A stretch of DNA of 64,000 bases from Allocoprococcus sp004560705 (GTDB lineage: Bacteria > Bacillota > Clostridia > Lachnospirales > Lachnospiraceae), in contig NZ_JBQHTK010000010.1 in the NCBI RefSeq assembly GCF_052065755.1, positions 1-64,000 of the forward strand. Direction: 5' to 3'. The notes beneath the pieces are model-generated. The model was not told where the DNA came from, did no database searches, and saw nothing but the letters and a program-made list of their open reading frames with translations. Positions 33,285-41,352 of the stretch are shown here, one piece after another. Each line of letters begins with the position of its first letter. Position 1 is the stretch's first letter. The position numbers were made by a program, and so were the translations under genes.

Positions 33285-34631
33285 CTATTTTCTTGCCGTT
33301 TCGCGGAAAAGTCGTGTTACAATATCGCATGCAGTATTATCGTTTCCGGTAAGTCCGCCCTTTCCAACTACCGGCAGACCGCTATACGCACTTCCGATCA
33401 GTCTTCCGATATCTGTCTGCGGAATTACATAATCCAGCACCTCCAGACATTCTACACCAAGCTGATAACATACATTTACCATGGTATCTCCACCTGTTGT
33501 GTAAAGTCCCGCAATCTTTTCCTTTCCAGTATTTTCCAATACGCGGGAAATGATTCTTCCAAGGCCTGCATTGATACGATTTGCACTCATGCCTCCTGCA
33601 TAATGACGTTTGGAATCCTCTTCGTCCAGATTCAGGAGTTCTCCATGAAGAGCTGTCTCAAACAGGATGGCGCGCGGTCTTGTTTCTGCACTCAGAAGTT
33701 CCGTCGCCTTTGCAACCGCTTTCTCTACTTCCGCTACGGCTTCCTCTCCGCCTTCAATCAGCGGAATCGGTTCTACGCTGATCCGGACATGTCTTTCGTC
33801 CTGACAAAGAATTTCCATCTGTTTCTTCGTTACCGGTGTCGCGCTTCCTGCGGCAATCAGTACTGTCTTGCCTGCTTCATCTGCCTCCGGCGGAATATTG
33901 GCTTCTTCCATGCCAATCAGGCTTCTGTGATATGCCAGTTTGGAAGTAAACGGCCCCGGATCCACGCTCACAACATCCCAGCAAAGAGAAATGCATGCCT
34001 GAGCAATATTCTCAACATCTTCCAGTGTGATTGCGTCTACTACGATTACTTCACATCCATTTTCGCGTTCTGCTTTTAACGCTTCTTTGATTGCTTCGTC
34101 ACCTGCAAGTACTTTATCCAATGTGACAAGTCCGACCTTACGTCTTGTCTGACCGCCAAGCAGTCTTGGTATGTAATTTTCTTTTACCGGTGTACGCACA
34201 TCCTGTGCTACCGGAGTATTGATGAGCGCTACTCCGTCAATTACGGAATAACCGCCTACCAGGATTCGTCTTGATTGTGGCATAGCCGGCACAACGATTG
34301 CAACGGTATCCTGATCCAGCTGATCCAGCATTGCATCAATTTCAACTCCGATTCCACCGCGGCATGTTGTGTCAATACGCTTCTGGAAATATTTCACGCC
34401 CATGCTTTTCAGAGCGATCGTTGCTTCTTTTACTTTGTCATATGCCTCATTCGCCGGAAGTGGCCGACTGTTGCTGCTGATAATAATTGCGTCCAGCTCA
34501 TCAACGCCTTCCGCTTTTGTGGCAGCTTCTACATTGAAAAATACTGCCGTTCTTGCTTTACTTCTTGCCAGCAATACCCCTGTTGTGGTTGCGCCGGTAA
34601 GGTCATCTGCTACTGAACCAATAATTGGCAT
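33285..34631 (-). CDS. Four-carbon acid-sugar kinase family protein (DUF1537)
   Basis: 448 residues. N-terminal SVADDLTGATTTGVLLAR and IIISSNSRPLP are the family signature; mid-region FQKRIDTTCRGGIGVEIDAML, VPAMPQSRR, and C-terminal GLYTTGGDTMVNVCYQLG plus LPVVGKGGLTGNDN form the ATP-binding half. Members (DtnK, OtnK) phosphorylate tetronates such as D-threonate or D-erythronate at C4. With an adjacent PdxA-family gene the substrate is probably D-threonate, following established pathway pairing. Stop lies 63 nt before the permease. Confidence 0.9.
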   Translation of the reverse strand: MPIIGSVADDLTGATTTGVLLARSKARTAVFFNVEAATKAEGVDELDAIIISSNSRPLPANEAYDKVKEATIALKSMGVKYFQKRIDTTCRGGIGVEIDAMLDQLDQDTVAIVVPAMPQSRRILVGGYSVIDGVALINTPVAQDVRTPVKENYIPRLLGGQTRRKVGLVTLDKVLAGDEAIKEALKAERENGCEVIVVDAITLEDVENIAQACISLCWDVVSVDPGPFTSKLAYHRSLIGMEEANIPPEADEAGKTVLIAAGSATPVTKKQMEILCQDERHVRISVEPIPLIEGGEEAVAEVEKAVAKATELLSAETRPRAILFETALHGELLNLDEEDSKRHYAGGMSANRINAGLGRIISRVLENTGKEKIAGLYTTGGDTMVNVCYQLGVECLEVLDYVIPQTDIGRLIGSAYSGLPVVGKGGLTGNDNTACDIVTRLFRETARK

Positions 34632-34658
34632 GGCTGAAATCCTCCCTTTTCGTTCTAT

Positions 34659-35678
34659 TTATGCTTCCTTCTCATGCTGCTTTGCCGCATACTCAGCAAC
34701 AACTTTGGTTGACTCGATCAGGCTGATGCTGTTGGCAATTCCTTTTCCTGCGATGTCAAATGCTGTTCCGTGGTCTACAGAGCTTCTGATAAACGGAAGT
34801 CCGAATGTTAAGGTAACTGATTTTTCGAAATCAAGTGTCTTACATGCAATGTGTCCCTGATCATGATAGAGTGAAAGGATCGCATCATATTTTCCAGATT
34901 TGCCGATGTGGAAAACAGAGTCCGCCGGGCATGGACCTACTGCATTGATTCCCATCTCCTGAGCTGCTTTTACGGCCGGTCCGAGATCTGTGATTTCTTC
35001 CGTTCCGAAAAGTCCGTTATCACCATTGTGCGGATTCAGTCCTGCAACTGCGATCAGCGGATTCTCAATTCCTACTTTACGGAGCTCTTTATCAATATTG
35101 ATAACATTCTCGAGAACCACTTCTTTTGTTGCATAGTGACATGCATCTACAAGTGACATATGACGGCTTACAAAGAATACTCTCAGTTTATGGCACGAGA
35201 ACATGGTAAGTGCATATGGAGAATTTGTCTGATGCTGATAAATCTCTGTGTGTCCCGGTTCTTTAATGCCAACAAGTTTGATTGCTCCCTTATGAATCGG
35301 AGATGTAGAAACAGCATCTACTTTCTTTGCCATACCGAGTTCGATTGACTTCATAATCCAGTCGATTGCCATCTGTCCTGCCAGAGCCTGAACCTCGCCC
35401 CATTTGATGGAATCTGTATCATAATCTCCGGTCTCGAGTACGTCTACCGTTCCGTACTCGTATTTTGCTTCAGACGGATCTTCGATCTTGTTGTACTTTA
35501 ATTCCTTTCCAAGTACTTTTGCCGCGCGATCCAGAATGGCAATGCTTCCGATTACGAATGGCTTGCAGCATTCATGAATTCCTTCGTCAAGCATAGTTCC
35601 TACTACAATTTCCGGTCCGATTCCTGCCGGATCTCCCATGGTAATAGCTGTTACTGGTTTGAATTTCGCTTCGCTCAT
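34659..35678 (-). CDS. pdxA: PdxA-family dehydrogenase, probably acting on a 4-phospho-tetronate
   Basis: 339 residues. TMGDPAGIGPEIVVG at the N-terminus, the substrate region KEPGHTEIYQHQT with metal His, LYHDQGHIACK and DHGTAFDIAGKG supply the three metal histidines. In vitamin B6 synthesis PdxA oxidises 4-hydroxythreonine 4-phosphate; the PdxA2 clade decarboxylates D-threonate 4-phosphate to dihydroxyacetone phosphate. Kinase and permease neighbours favour PdxA2. The genome also uses the PdxS route here, so the B6 role is unlikely. First gene of its operon; ribosome site GGAGAACG. Confidence 0.92.
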   Translation of the reverse strand: MSEAKFKPVTAITMGDPAGIGPEIVVGTMLDEGIHECCKPFVIGSIAILDRAAKVLGKELKYNKIEDPSEAKYEYGTVDVLETGDYDTDSIKWGEVQALAGQMAIDWIMKSIELGMAKKVDAVSTSPIHKGAIKLVGIKEPGHTEIYQHQTNSPYALTMFSCHKLRVFFVSRHMSLVDACHYATKEVVLENVINIDKELRKVGIENPLIAVAGLNPHNGDNGLFGTEEITDLGPAVKAAQEMGINAVGPCPADSVFHIGKSGKYDAILSLYHDQGHIACKTLDFEKSVTLTFGLPFIRSSVDHGTAFDIAGKGIANSISLIESTKVVAEYAAKQHEKEA

Positions 35679-35690
35679 TTTTCGTTCTCC

Positions 35691-35710
35691 TTTTCGTTTA
35701 TTTTCGTTTA
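35691..35710. promoter_or_regulatory. Tandem operator candidate 1 (TTTTCGTTTA twice)
   Basis: Two exact adjacent copies of TTTTCGTTTA, in the transcribed leader of the pdxA operon. Further near copies stand at 35723-35732 (CTTTCGTTTG) and 35711-35721. DeoR-type repressors often bind T-rich direct repeats of this kind. Confidence 0.65.
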
Positions 35711-35740
35711 AACTTCCGTTTGCCTTTCGTTTGTAATTTC

Positions 35741-35769
35741 ATTTTATATTATTATTTTTATTTACGCAA
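35741..35769 (-). promoter_or_regulatory. Promoter of the C4-acid operon
   Basis: TTGCGT (35764-35769), 17 nt, TAAAAT (35741-35746) on the minus strand. The transcription start would fall near the CTTTCGTTTG box. Confidence 0.6.
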
Positions 35770-35848
35770 GTATTTTTTGTTATTTCGTTACGTTATCCAT
35801 TTTTTCGCCCTTGGTTTTATGCATTATTCCCAAAAATTCACCCCTGTT

Positions 35849-35868
35849 TTTTCGTTTATTTTCGTTTT
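35849..35868. promoter_or_regulatory. Tandem operator candidate 2 (TTTTCGTTTATTTTCGTTT)
   Basis: The same 19-mer as in candidate 1, 158 bp away and between the two divergent promoters. The pair could act by looping over both promoters. Confidence 0.65.
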
Positions 35869-35899
35869 TTTGTTTTTTATTTGTCATTTGTTTTTTCTA

Positions 35900-35928
35900 T
35901 TGTTTTTTCATCGCTTTCGTAGTATAAT
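35900..35928 (+). promoter_or_regulatory. Promoter of the TIM-family gene
   Basis: TTGTTT, 17-nt spacer containing GCTTTCG, TATAAT, about 70 nt before the start codon. Confidence 0.8.
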
Positions 35929-35995
35929 TTTCATGTCAGTATTGGATACAATCTTACAGATAAACACATCTATATTCAATTTAAAGGAGGATATC

Positions 35996-36778
35996 ATGCA
36001 AAAGAAACTTTATTTTGGAAGCAACCTGAAAATGTATAAGAATATTCAGGACACTGTAGCATATTTACAGAGGCTGGTAGAAAACACAAAAGACATCAGC
36101 CGTGACGAGATTGAATTATTTATCATCCCGTCCTACACAACACTGGAAAGCGCAACCAGCAAAGTCGATCGTAAATATGTAAAACTCGGTGCACAGAATA
36201 TGAGCTGGGAAGACCAGGGACAATTTACCGGTGAGATCTCTCCTCTTATGTTGAAAGAGCTTGGCCTGGATCTGGTAATGATTGGCCATTCTGAAAGACG
36301 CCATGTTTTCGGAGAAACAGACGTAGAAGAGAACAAAAAAGTAAAAGCCGCCCTGAATCATGGTTTCACCACACTGTTATGCATCGGTGAAACTGCAGAA
36401 GAAAAAAAATTCGGCATCAGCGCAGAAGTGCTCCGCACACAACTTAAAATCGGATTCCATGATGTTCCGGCCAAACAAGCAAATAATATTTGGGTTGCTT
36501 ATGAACCAGTATGGTCCATCGGCGTAAACGGGACGCCGGCGAGCGCAGATTATGCGGAAGAAATGCACAAAGTCATCAAGAACTGTCTGCGGGAGATTTT
36601 CGGCGAAGCAGCTGATGAGATTCCGGTTCTTTACGGCGGGAGCGTAAATCCGGGAAATGCAAACGAACTGATTGTACAGCCTTCCATTGACGGACTTTTC
36701 ACAGGACGTGCAGCCTGGGATGCTGATAAGTTCAACATGCTTATCCGGAATGCAAAGGCCACTTATGAGGCGCAATAA
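35996..36778 (+). CDS. tpiA: Triosephosphate isomerase-family protein
   Basis: 260 residues from the ATG at 35996, after AAAGGAGG; a frame open from 35720 is only T-rich intergenic DNA. Active-site residues are present: Lys in SNLKMYK, His in VMIGHSERRHVFGE, Glu in AYEPVWSIG, and the phosphate loop LYGGSVNPGN. The sequence is divergent from housekeeping TIMs (loop 6 VWSIGVNGTP instead of AIGTG). Placement divergent from the C4-acid operon, with shared TTTTCGTTT boxes, suggests it converts the dihydroxyacetone phosphate made there to glyceraldehyde 3-phosphate. It could instead be a tetrulose-phosphate isomerase of the EryH type. Confidence 0.88.
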   Translation: MQKKLYFGSNLKMYKNIQDTVAYLQRLVENTKDISRDEIELFIIPSYTTLESATSKVDRKYVKLGAQNMSWEDQGQFTGEISPLMLKELGLDLVMIGHSERRHVFGETDVEENKKVKAALNHGFTTLLCIGETAEEKKFGISAEVLRTQLKIGFHDVPAKQANNIWVAYEPVWSIGVNGTPASADYAEEMHKVIKNCLREIFGEAADEIPVLYGGSVNPGNANELIVQPSIDGLFTGRAAWDADKFNMLIRNAKATYEAQ

Positions 36779-36790
36779 AGGAAAAAATAT

Positions 36791-36817
36791 CGGGTGCAGC
36801 CCCAAAAGCTACACCCG
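36791..36817. terminator. Bidirectional terminator between tpiA and truncated GGDEF gene
   Basis: CGGGTGCAGC / GCTACACCCG stem. The minus-strand arm is followed by ATATTTTTTCC, the plus-strand arm by TATATATTTTG. The GGDEF reading frame ends inside the stem. Confidence 0.85.
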
Positions 36818-37930
36818 TATATATTTTGCTTTATTCTTGATTGCGGCTACAATCATCGCAATATAATTATCGCCTTCAAGATGTCCATATTTATCATTCA
36901 CATATTTCAGTCCATCAATATCGATATAGCACAACGTAAGCTGTTCCCTCTTCAAAAGAGCCCGCTCCATATACTCTTCAAAATACCGCCTATTATAAAG
37001 TCCTGTCCCTGGATCACGATAAGCCTTATCTTCCAAGATCATACCTTTTCTGCGACTTTCGGTAATATCAGTAATAATATGTACGTATACCTCTTTTTCC
37101 TTCCATTCAATAGCATAGGTTGTTATTTGATAGATTCGTCCTTCACTGTCTTCTTTTTCCCAAACAGTATATTTATCCGAATCATTTCTTGATATTTTTT
37201 TCTCTGTATCTTTCCACTTCAATATTTCATCATGAATTGTCAGTCGTTGTTCACAACCACAGCAGGTACTACATTTTCCTTCCGCGAACTCACCGTCTCC
37301 GTTCTTAGACTTATTACAATATACGATCTCTCCCGAATGTGCATCAACCACCATAATACATTCCTGATGAGAATGTGTCAGTTCAATCAGAAGTCGATTA
37401 TAATTTTCAGCCATTTCCGCTTTTTTCATAAGCAGATTTTCTCTTTCCCGAAGCTGTTCTATCATTGTATTAAAGGCTTCCGAAAATTCCCCAAGATAAG
37501 AAGCATGCTGGGAATAATCTCCCGCAGCCACTTGTTTCGCCTGCCATGTAAGATGATTCATATTTGCATCTTCCGAAACAGTCAGCATAATTGTTCCATC
37601 ATCACTGTTTACACCTTCTACACGAAGTACACCTATTTTCATAGTCTCCATCTGTGTCTGCAGATCTCCAAGGAAACGTTCCAAAGGCAAATCGCAATTC
37701 AGATAATTCTTCGCAAAAAATGTACCGGCCTGATAACCCGCTTTCCGGAAAATCTTGATCTGCGTTTCCTTTCCATACTCCTCAATAAGCGTGCTTCTAA
37801 GAGAATACTCCAGCATACGGTAAACAGCTACAGGAAGGTTATCCCCCAGATTCTCCCTTCCATCCTTCTTATATGCCATATACTCTTCAAATGTAATTTC
37901 TTTTTGATTCTCCATAAAAATATTCTTCAT
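36809..37930 (-). pseudogene. 3'-truncated GGDEF protein with PAS-like and N-terminal sensor regions
   Basis: 373 residues from the ATG at 37930, downstream of GAGGAG; the frame is open further to 38026. N-terminal about 150 residues form an unknown sensor region (LPVAVYRMLEYSLR, IFRKAGYQAGTFFAKNYL), then a HAMP-like linker (GEFSEAFNTMIEQLRERE), a PAS-like domain with a CSTCCGC cluster, then the start of a GGDEF domain (AYRDPGTGLYNRRYF, LCYIDIDGLKYVNDKYGHLEGD). It stops 22 residues later inside a terminator, before the GGDEF signature loop. No cyclase activity is possible; a sensor role cannot be excluded. Confidence 0.85.
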
Positions 37931-38003
37931 CTTTTCAATGCTCCTCTTAATATATTCTACTATACATAAGAGGTTATTGAAAACATTATGTTGCTTAATG
38001 TAT

Positions 38004-38939
38004 CTAAATACACCAATTAACTGCACCGGTCACCTGAACCGCATTGGCTCCGCACTGATTGGCGAATTCAGCACATTTCTCAATTTCCCATTGTTCCGAC
38101 AATCCATAGAGAAATCCCGCCGTAAAGCTGTCACCGGCTCCAGTCGTGTCGATGCATTTCACGTCCCGCACTGCTTCAATATGTTTTTTCCTCTCTCTGG
38201 TTCTGATGTAGCATCCTCTCGATCCACATTTGATAATAACGCAGCCGACTCCCGCTTCTATAAAACGTTCAGCAGACAGTTCCGCAGAGTTCTCTCCCGT
38301 AAGGAGACGCGCTTCTTCTTCATTGGGAATCAGATAGTCCACATAACCAAGCGCATCCGCTACATCCTCCAGACTTTCTCCAAATTTTCTTTTCGTCATA
38401 TCTGCACACACCAGAATCCCCTGCTCTTTTGCCGTCCTGAAAATATACTCTAATTCACGATTCCCGATCTCAGGAAATACAAAAATACTGGCAAAACATA
38501 GAATTCCGATATCATCGGGAAATGGAATATCCAGATCTTCCACTGTAAGCTTCCGAAGGCTCCCATTCTTATTCGTGAGGAAATTCCGTTCTCCATTTTC
38601 CTGCACAAGCACGACATTTACTCCTGTTTTTACATTTTCATACTTATTCTTCGTCTGTAAAGCAATTCCCATATCTGTACAATGCCTTCTGATCATTCCG
38701 GCCTCTGCATCTTCCCCGATCAGGGTCTGCAAACTCACTTTCTTACCGAGAGACGCTAGAACAGTCGCTTCATTTAGTGCATCTCCTCCAAAGGATATGC
38801 TGATATCTTCTGCAGCACTCGATCCCGTTTCAAATACATGTCTGTCTGCAGGTCTGACCATCACATCAAGAATCGATGTTCCGATAATCATGATTTTATC
38901 TCTTTCTTTTTCCACCTTTTTTTCATCATTTTCTTCCAT
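38004..38939 (-). CDS. PfkB-family carbohydrate kinase
   Basis: 311 residues. IMIIGTSILDVMVRP at the N-terminus, SFGGDALNEATVLASLGKKV (substrate and first PfkB signature region), YLIPNEEEARLLTGE, and DTTGAGDSFTAGFLYGL with the catalytic Asp. It phosphorylates a sugar or nucleoside; substrate not predictable. It follows the phosphopantetheinyl transferase gene by 30 nt. Confidence 0.88.
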   Translation of the reverse strand: MEENDEKKVEKERDKIMIIGTSILDVMVRPADRHVFETGSSAAEDISISFGGDALNEATVLASLGKKVSLQTLIGEDAEAGMIRRHCTDMGIALQTKNKYENVKTGVNVVLVQENGERNFLTNKNGSLRKLTVEDLDIPFPDDIGILCFASIFVFPEIGNRELEYIFRTAKEQGILVCADMTKRKFGESLEDVADALGYVDYLIPNEEEARLLTGENSAELSAERFIEAGVGCVIIKCGSRGCYIRTRERKKHIEAVRDVKCIDTTGAGDSFTAGFLYGLSEQWEIEKCAEFANQCGANAVQVTGAVNWCI

Positions 38940-38969
38940 TGTTTTACCCTTTCCTTCAATTCAATCTTT

Positions 38970-39608
38970 TCAAAGGAGAGCAACCCGCATGATTTGCTCC
39001 GCGAATTCTTCTTCCATTGCACATACGGTAATCTGATATCCGGAATATTTATATTCTTTCATCAGACAAGGCTGCATATTTCCTTCTCTGGAAATCTTCA
39101 AGATATCCGGAAATACCCGGAAACTGTTCAATGCTGTCCGAAGTCCTTCGCCAGTCATTTTCAAATAACTTTCTTTCATCGTCCAGATTCGAAAGAATTC
39201 CCGATTTTTGTCTTCATTCGCAAAACTCTCGATCCAGTCGATTTCATCTTCGCAGAAAAACCGCTCTGCAACCCGCTTCGGTGCACTTCCGATCTTCTCG
39301 ATATCACATCCTACATTATCCTTTGAGGCAGCGCATATCACAACATTTCCAGAATGCGACAGATTAAAGCAGATTCCTTCTGCCTCCGGTTTCCCGTCAT
39401 CATTTGTATGCACCGTTTTCAAATCCACTCCATGTATTTCGAGCACCTTTCTTAAAAGGAGCCCGGCAGCCAGGCATTCTCTCCTCGCCTTTTCATTTCT
39501 GAGTTTTAGGTACTTTCTTCTGCGTTCCTCCGTCAAAAGTTTCAGCGCACCTTCTATATCATTTATCTTCTCCAGATCCTCTATGTCTGCCAAATACAAA
39601 TGTATCAT
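38970..39608 (-). CDS. 4'-phosphopantetheinyl transferase (Sfp type)
   Basis: 212 residues. Family motifs GKPEAEGICFNLSHSGNVV, NVGCDIEKIG (Mg-binding Asp/Glu) and FFRIWTMKESYLKMTGEGL. It loads phosphopantetheine from CoA onto acyl or peptidyl carrier proteins. Its carrier-protein partner (NRPS, PKS or other) is not in this window. First gene of a minus-strand unit with the PfkB kinase and truncated GGDEF gene. Confidence 0.9.
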   Translation of the reverse strand: MIHLYLADIEDLEKINDIEGALKLLTEERRRKYLKLRNEKARRECLAAGLLLRKVLEIHGVDLKTVHTNDDGKPEAEGICFNLSHSGNVVICAASKDNVGCDIEKIGSAPKRVAERFFCEDEIDWIESFANEDKNREFFRIWTMKESYLKMTGEGLRTALNSFRVFPDILKISREGNMQPCLMKEYKYSGYQITVCAMEEEFAEQIMRVALL

Positions 39609-39701
39609 CGTTCTTACTATACTCCCGTGATTATTAAATGCTTAATACAATTGATTGTATTATAAAAAATTTAGCAGTTCAAGTATATACACGTTTTTTG
39701 C

Positions 39702-39730
39702 TTGACAATTCTCCTATATTTTGCTATATT
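39702..39730 (+). promoter_or_regulatory. Promoter of the NiCo riboswitch-CDF transcript
   Basis: TTGACA, 17 nt, TATATT; the start of the RNA would fall about 30 nt before the aptamer. Confidence 0.85.
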
Positions 39731-39763
39731 ATCTTCAATACTCTTTGCACTGCATATTAATCT

Positions 39764-39850
39764 ACAGTACAAACTGAGCAGGCCGTGGCATATGCCAAGG
39801 GAGCCGGGTCACATAAGTGGCAGTGGATAACGCATCCGCGGGACAGTAGT
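39764..39850 (+). ncRNA. NiCo riboswitch (czcD motif)
   Basis: Conserved core in order: ACTGAGCAGGC, GCCGGGTCAC, GGCAGTGGATAACGCATCC and GCGGGACAG, as in the NiCo family that binds Co(II) or Ni(II) cooperatively. It precedes a CDF metal exporter, the commonest partner. It ends in a terminator, so metal binding would allow readthrough. Confidence 0.92.
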
Positions 39851-39880
39851 TGCTTTTACTGGGTTCGTGGGTGTTTTTTT
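39833..39880 (+). terminator. NiCo riboswitch terminator
   Basis: CATCCGCGGG pairs with TTCGTGGGTG (10 bp with G-U pairs) around an inner CAGTA/TACTG stem, followed by TTTTTTT. The left arm is part of the aptamer, so ligand binding and termination exclude each other. Confidence 0.85.
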
Positions 39881-40006
39881 ATTACATGGTCATATTTTTT
39901 CTATGACATCTCATTTTCTCCCCACTTCATATACGAAGAAACACCCTTTCGACAATCAAGCAAGTGACATAGAGCTATCATACTTTATTAACAGGAGGTA
40001 ACTTTT

Positions 40007-40924
40007 ATGGGAACAAACAACACAAATCTTTCCGAGCCGTCTTCTTCTGATTATTTCGAAGCAGTCGCGACAAAGGTAACTATGGTAAGTATTATCGGCA
40101 ATTTTATCCTCTCGGCTTTTAAGCTTCTGGCAGGTATCCTCGCACATTCCGGCGCGATGGTCAGCGATGCAATTCACTCGGCTTCCGATGTGTTCAGCAG
40201 CATTATCGTAATTATAGGAGTGAAATTATCCGCCAGAGATTCCGACAAAGAACATCCTTATGGTCATGAGCGCTTCGAATGCGTCGCTGCCATTATACTG
40301 TCCGTGGTGCTTCTATTCACCGGACTCGCAATAGGAGCAGAGGCTCTTCAGAATATTATGGGTGGAAATTATGAATCTCTCGCCATCCCCGGACAGCTTG
40401 CACTTATAGCTGCTTTGATCTCCATCGTCACGAAGGAAGCCATGTACTGGTATACTCGAATCAATGCCAAACGAATCGATTCCAGTGCACTAATGGCCGA
40501 CGCCTGGCATCACAGAAGCGACGCACTCTCTTCCATAGGTGCTTTGATCGGTATTGCAGGGGCCCGCATGGGATTTCCTATTCTTGATCCGATTGCGAGC
40601 CTGATCATCTGTTTCTTTATTGCGAAAGCATCTTTGGATATTTTCAAGGATGCAATAGATAAAATGGTAGATCATTCTTGTGATATTGATACAGAAAATG
40701 CCATTAGACGCCTCGCAGAATCTCAAACCGGTGTAATGGGTATTGATTTCCTTCAGACCCGCGTATTTGGCAATAAGATCTATGTTGATATTGAAATCAG
40801 TGCTGACGGAAACCTCTCACTGAATGAGGCACATGAGATTGCTGAGAAAGCACATGATGCTATTGAAAATGAATTTCCGAAGGTAAAGCATATTATGGTG
40901 CATGTGAATCCTTATCAGGGATAA
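40007..40924 (+). CDS. CDF-family cation efflux transporter
   Basis: 305 residues with six membrane segments. Zinc/cobalt-site motifs are SHSGAMVSDAIHSASDV-like HSGAMVSDAIHSASD and DAWHHRSDALSS (the HxxxD and DxxxD type pairs), then a cytoplasmic C-terminal domain (VDHSCDIDTENAIRRL, NLSLNEAHEIAEKAH). It exports divalent cations. The NiCo riboswitch upstream indicates Co(II)/Ni(II) as the substrate. Ribosome site ACAGGAGG. Confidence 0.94.
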   Translation: MGTNNTNLSEPSSSDYFEAVATKVTMVSIIGNFILSAFKLLAGILAHSGAMVSDAIHSASDVFSSIIVIIGVKLSARDSDKEHPYGHERFECVAAIILSVVLLFTGLAIGAEALQNIMGGNYESLAIPGQLALIAALISIVTKEAMYWYTRINAKRIDSSALMADAWHHRSDALSSIGALIGIAGARMGFPILDPIASLIICFFIAKASLDIFKDAIDKMVDHSCDIDTENAIRRLAESQTGVMGIDFLQTRVFGNKIYVDIEISADGNLSLNEAHEIAEKAHDAIENEFPKVKHIMVHVNPYQG

Positions 40925-40961
40925 AAGAGATATATTTTTTGTATGTATAATACGTTAAAGG

Positions 40962-40986
40962 GGAAGATATATATCTTCTCTTTTTT
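40962..40986 (+). terminator. Terminator after CDF gene
   Basis: GGAAGATAT / ATATCTTC stem followed by TCTTTTTT. Confidence 0.85.
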
Positions 40987-41000
40987 AACGGCCCGCTTTT

Positions 41001-41068
41001 GATGTATTGGAAAACTTATCTCCGGCATGCTTTTGGTATATTAGAAAACTTATTTCTGGCATGCTTTC
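41001..41068. repeat. Imperfect tandem repeat, two 34-nt units
   Basis: Units 41001-41034 and 41035-41068 share GAAAACTTAT and GGCATGCTTT cores and match at 28 of 34 positions. No further copies nearby. The origin is unclear. Confidence 0.7.
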
Positions 41069-41089
41069 TACACAGAATAATATCTTATA

Positions 41090-41260
41090 TCAAATCAAAT
41101 ATTCTTTAATTAATGTATCAATTAAGCCAATATTAATTGGCAATGCCTTTGTTTCAACTGTCCCTTCTGCAAATGCTTTTTTCTCATACGTCACTTGTTC
41201 CCATCTTTTTACATATTCTTCTGAAGATATATAGTAAGGGTTGATAAGAGATTTTTTAAT
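41090..41260 (-). pseudogene. 3' fragment of an unidentified gene
   Basis: The minus strand is open and protein-like for about 55 codons ending TGA at 41090: KSLINPYYISSEEYVKRWEQ, then VTYEKKAF and LPINIGLIDTLIKEYL. There is no ribosome site or start, and the block is bounded by the tuf terminator. A remnant; family not recognised. Nothing else is evident between 41092 and 41290. Confidence 0.4.
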
Positions 41261-41290
41261 TTTGATACATAAGATATGTTTTTGATACCA

Positions 41291-41322
41291 AAATCCCGGG
41301 AAACTTTAGTTTCCCGGGATTT
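41291..41322. terminator. Terminator after tuf
   Basis: AAATCCCGGGAAAC / GTTTCCCGGGATTT, perfect 14-bp stem with a 4-nt loop, followed by TATATTTTG on plus and TTGGTATC on minus strand. Confidence 0.88.
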
Positions 41323-41352
41323 ATATTTTGCAATAATGTTAATTCAAAGAAA

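Noticed and set aside
35720..35995. N-terminal 92-residue extension of the TIM-family protein
   Set aside because: It is Phe/Tyr-rich translation of the T-rich intergenic region, upstream of the promoter and of the AAAGGAGG site. The true start is at 35996.
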